Positions 61,574-64,000 of a stretch of DNA of 64,000 nt are shown here, piece after piece (positions within the stretch are counted from its first letter, which is position 1; each line of letters opens with the position of its first letter). Source of the DNA: Diphasiastrum complanatum (Eukaryota; Streptophyta; Lycopodiopsida; Lycopodiales; Lycopodiaceae); the NCBI GenBank assembly GCA_029204225.1, contig CM055098.1:15646858-15710857 (forward strand). Direction: 5' to 3'. The position numbers and the translations under genes were made by a program. The notes below the pieces were generated by a model. It did not search any database. It had not been told where the DNA came from and was given only the letters and a program-made list of their open reading frames with translations.

Positions 61574-62223
61574 TGTGAAAGATTCAACTAGTTTCATCAC
61601 ATTTTGCAATATTTCCATATTTGGCATATTGAGGCCAAAACTTGTTTTAGACTTAGAGGTTGACTTTTCAAAGTTCATTAGTCTAAATTTCATTTGAATA
61701 AACACTTTTTGAAAGTGTGGGAAAGATAGAATGCGATTTTGAGTAGATTCAATTTGAATAAGTTGGGTACATTGAATCTAGACCCAAAATTGGTAGGGTT
61801 AGCATTTTGGTGGGAAAGCCAAGTGGCCAAATAGGGTTTGGACCTGCTATAAAAGGATGTAACTCGTGGAGAGAGTCATCTTCTCTCTTCTCTATCTCAT
61901 TTCATGCTTATACATGGTTCTCTTGGGTTCTTCTATCCATTGGTGCACTATCTTGGTGATTGCTTGCAATTCTATGTGTAGAATGATCTATATTTGTTAT
62001 TTTTGGATCCACACGTGTGAAATATAGTAGCTTGCTGGTTTTGTATGGACAGCAACAGTACATAATCATTTCATTCAAGTTTGATCAAGTTCTATTAGTG
62101 TTTGCATCTCAAATTGTGTGTAGATGCTGATTTTTCTACATTGGTGAAATTGGTAGTGTATTTCTCTTTCTAACCAAAGATCATTCAAGTAGATTGGATC
62201 TCAAGGATCTGAAATCTTTCACA
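61574..62223 (+). mobile_element. 5' LTR of Copia copy B, 650 bp
   Basis: Begins TGTGAAAGATT and ends AATCTTTCACA: perfect 11-bp inverted termini with the canonical TG...CA. It is followed without a gap by the primer-binding site. It contains a TATA box and interrupts Copia F. The 5 bp before it are CTTCG, which should recur after the 3' LTR to the right of the window. Confidence 0.93.
61848..61854 (+). promoter_or_regulatory. TATA box of the Copia B LTR
   Basis: TATAAAA in the context GACCTGCTATAAAAGG, 275 bp from the LTR start and about 370 bp before its end. This is a normal place for the U3/R boundary promoter of a plant Copia LTR. Transcription would start about 30 bp downstream, near 61880. 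Confidence 0.7.
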
Positions 62224-62235
62224 TGGTATCAGAGC
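62224..62235 (+). other. Primer-binding site (initiator tRNA-Met), Copia B
   Basis: TGGTATCAGAGC directly after the LTR, the standard plant Copia primer site complementary to the 3' end of initiator tRNA-Met. Confidence 0.93.
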
Positions 62236-62824
62236 TTGTGTTTCAGGTTATGAAGGAGGAAATCAGATCTATCAATGATTTGGTGAAGATATCAAGTCTA
62301 GAGCATGCTAGAGAGGATTCTACACCAAAATCGGATTTTTTACTTTTGTAGATTGGATCTTTTGTAGATCAAAACACTAAATAGGTCAATATACTTGTTC
62401 AATTCCGTTTTTTGAATTCACATGTTGGATTTGGCCGATTTTTGGATCATTGGTTCAGCCTAAGTGGTGGCTTATAGATTGCATATCAAATTTTCAGCAT
62501 TTGCATGTAGATTTGGAATAGTCAATTTTTTGTGATTTTGTCAAAACCCTAATTTTGATTGGATCTCTAGATAATGAGGTTGCTGGACTTCATTTGAGTG
62601 TGTTTCAATCTTAGGAAAGTGGCAAAAGTCATTAGATTGAGGATAGATCATAGGTTGATCAAGATTCCATGATTCTATGTGTTGATTTGCTTGGATAAGT
62701 GCTAGAAGAGAATTTGTGAGATAGTTTCAAATCTTGGTGATTTCTTTTGAAAGCATTTGTTGTTGTTCAAAGGAGTGCTTTGTGCATTGAAACAGGATGA
62801 AAGAGAAGATCAGGTCATTGCTAC
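62236..62824 (+). mobile_element. Copia copy B untranslated leader
   Basis: Non-coding leader between primer site and gag. Its second half (from 62547) matches window positions 1-277 of copy A. Confidence 0.88.
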
Positions 62825-63881
62825 ATGGCAACCTCAATTGGAGTCATGTTGGAAGCCAATGATAGGCTTACCTCAAGTAACTATTCATTATGGAAAGTGA
62901 GGATGGAGTCACTTCTTGAGATGAATGATGTTTTGGATATTGTTGTAGGTTTGGAGGAGAGACCAGCAACACAACAAGATCAATTGAGGTATGACAAGAG
63001 GGCCAAGAAGGCTCTACACATGATAAAGATGAATGTTAACAATGAACTTCTCAAGGAAGTTGGTAAGTGCACATCATCTTTGGAAGCTTGGAATTCATTG
63101 AAGAAGCTTTATGAATCCAAGTCTACTTCTAGAGTGTTGACTCTAAGAAGGACAAATCTTTTCTTGTTTGCAAAAGAATGAAGAAAGTCCAAGTACTTTT
63201 GTTTTGAGAATGAAAGCATTGAATGATGAGTTAGCTTGCATAGATGAAAGCATTAAGGAAGGAGAGCTTATTCAAGTGATTCTTAATGGCTTGTTGGATG
63301 CTCATGCTAACATTGGTCAAAGTATTGCTATTCAAAAGACTTTGCCAAGTCTGATGGATCTTCAAGAGATCTTGATCAATGTGGAATATAGGCTTCAAGC
63401 AAGAGGTGGATCTACATCGACACTTCAAGAGGATGCTATGTTCACAAAGGGCAAATTCAAGGGCAAAACCAAAAGCAAGTGGTCTAAAGGGCAAGATCAA
63501 GTTGATGCTTCTTCAAGTGGCAAAAAGAAGGATACATCAAAGCTCAAATGCATCTATTGTGGCATCAAAGGACACTTTGCAAGTGAGTGCTACAAGAAGA
63601 AGAGAGATCAAGGAGACAAGCAAGGTAATCTTACTCTTGATGAGGATGGTTTGGATGTGCAAGATGCAAATGATGATGCTTTTGTGATGTCTTCATGTAT
63701 GCTTGCTAATGATGGAGATCTAGATCCTTGGTGGATTGATAGTGGAGCAAGTTCACACATGACCTTTCACAAAGAGTATTTCACTTCTTTGTTGGCATAC
63801 GGAGATGACAAGAGGGTGATCTACACGGCCAATGATGGTGAGTGTGCAATCAAAGGGATTGGCACAATCTATTCTCTCTAA
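62825..63881 (+). pseudogene. Copia copy B gag and protease, frame-broken
   Basis: Same family as copy A. Gag starts at 62825 and retains the YSLWKVRMESLLEMND block missing from copy A. A one-base A insertion near 63151 (AAGGACAAATC against AAGGCAAATC) shifts the frame and ends the first open frame at 63181; the second frame runs 63168-63881. It contains the CCHC knuckle (CIYCGIKGHFASEC, about 63549-63590) and the protease DSGASSHM near 63738. A deletion near 63868, where copy A has an extra stretch encoding PISLSTNR, shifts the frame again and stops it at 63881. Confidence 0.92.
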
Positions 63882-64000
63882 TGTTCATTTGGAGGATGTC
63901 TTGTTTATTCCATCTATTACCAATAATTTGCTTAGTGTGAGTCAAATGCTAAGTAAGGGCCTCAAGGTGGAGTTTGATGGAGATGCTTGTTTGATCAAAA
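63882..64000 (+). pseudogene. Copia copy B pol continuing beyond the window
   Basis: In another frame this still matches copy A pol (VHLEDVLFIPSIT, LLSVSQMLSKGLKVEFDGDA, corresponding to about 1320-1440). The remaining pol and the 3' LTR lie outside the window. Confidence 0.85.

Overview
This is nuclear DNA from a land plant with a large, transposon-rich genome. The evidence is two conserved plant genes split by many GT-AG introns, one of them spread over 22.6 kb. There are also Ty1/Copia, Ty3/Gypsy, LINE and hAT elements of plant type, and very long (CT)n/(GA)n microsatellites. The oversized introns and a LINE unlike the usual angiosperm L1 point towards a fern, lycophyte or other non-angiosperm. 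That placement is inference; the sequence does not settle the species. Nothing bacterial, viral or organellar was seen.

Layout. 1-3248: Copia copy A, a gag-protease-integrase element whose RT region is deleted. 3249-6009: no gene, with a palindrome-rich GGAAC block. 6121-14425 (minus): mitochondrial ATP synthase subunit d in five exons; its 7.3 kb first intron holds Copia C (7655-11423) in the same orientation. 14514-20899: mostly non-coding, with a tRNA-like SINE head (16440-16508), a degenerate coding-like region of unknown family (17452-18670) and a long (CT)n. 20900-25868: a graveyard of Copia and Gypsy fragments between two direct repeats of about 0.5 kb. 25869-30189: little except a triplicated 95-bp repeat, a near-perfect 47-bp foldback and a 53-nt poly(A). 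30190-35550: GC-rich hAT element with a BED/DUF659/dimerisation transposase in about seven exons, and three GC-rich repeats of about 360 bp after the stop. 36834-59486 (minus): an ABC1/AarF/ADCK-type kinase in twelve exons, whose introns contain a 4 kb LINE (41828-45830), a second LINE fragment (47612-48460) and a LINE tail (54765-54880). 59608-60108: two minisatellites upstream of that gene. 60750-61573 (minus): old Copia F, interrupted by Copia copy B (5' LTR 61574-62223, primer site, gag and protease to the window end). Copy B is the same family as copy A.

Only two genes look like working host genes: subunit d and the ABC1-type kinase. Both are housekeeping-type, probably organellar, and unrelated to each other. 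The most unusual pattern is the tie between retroelement ends and (CT)n tracts. The 4 kb LINE has a (CT)n tract on each side, the second LINE fragment starts at a (CT)n tract, and a third retroelement-like tail ends in 123 nt of (CT)n. In the two LINE copies of known orientation the sense strand reads CT. This suggests, without proof, a plant LINE lineage that inserts into CT microsatellites.
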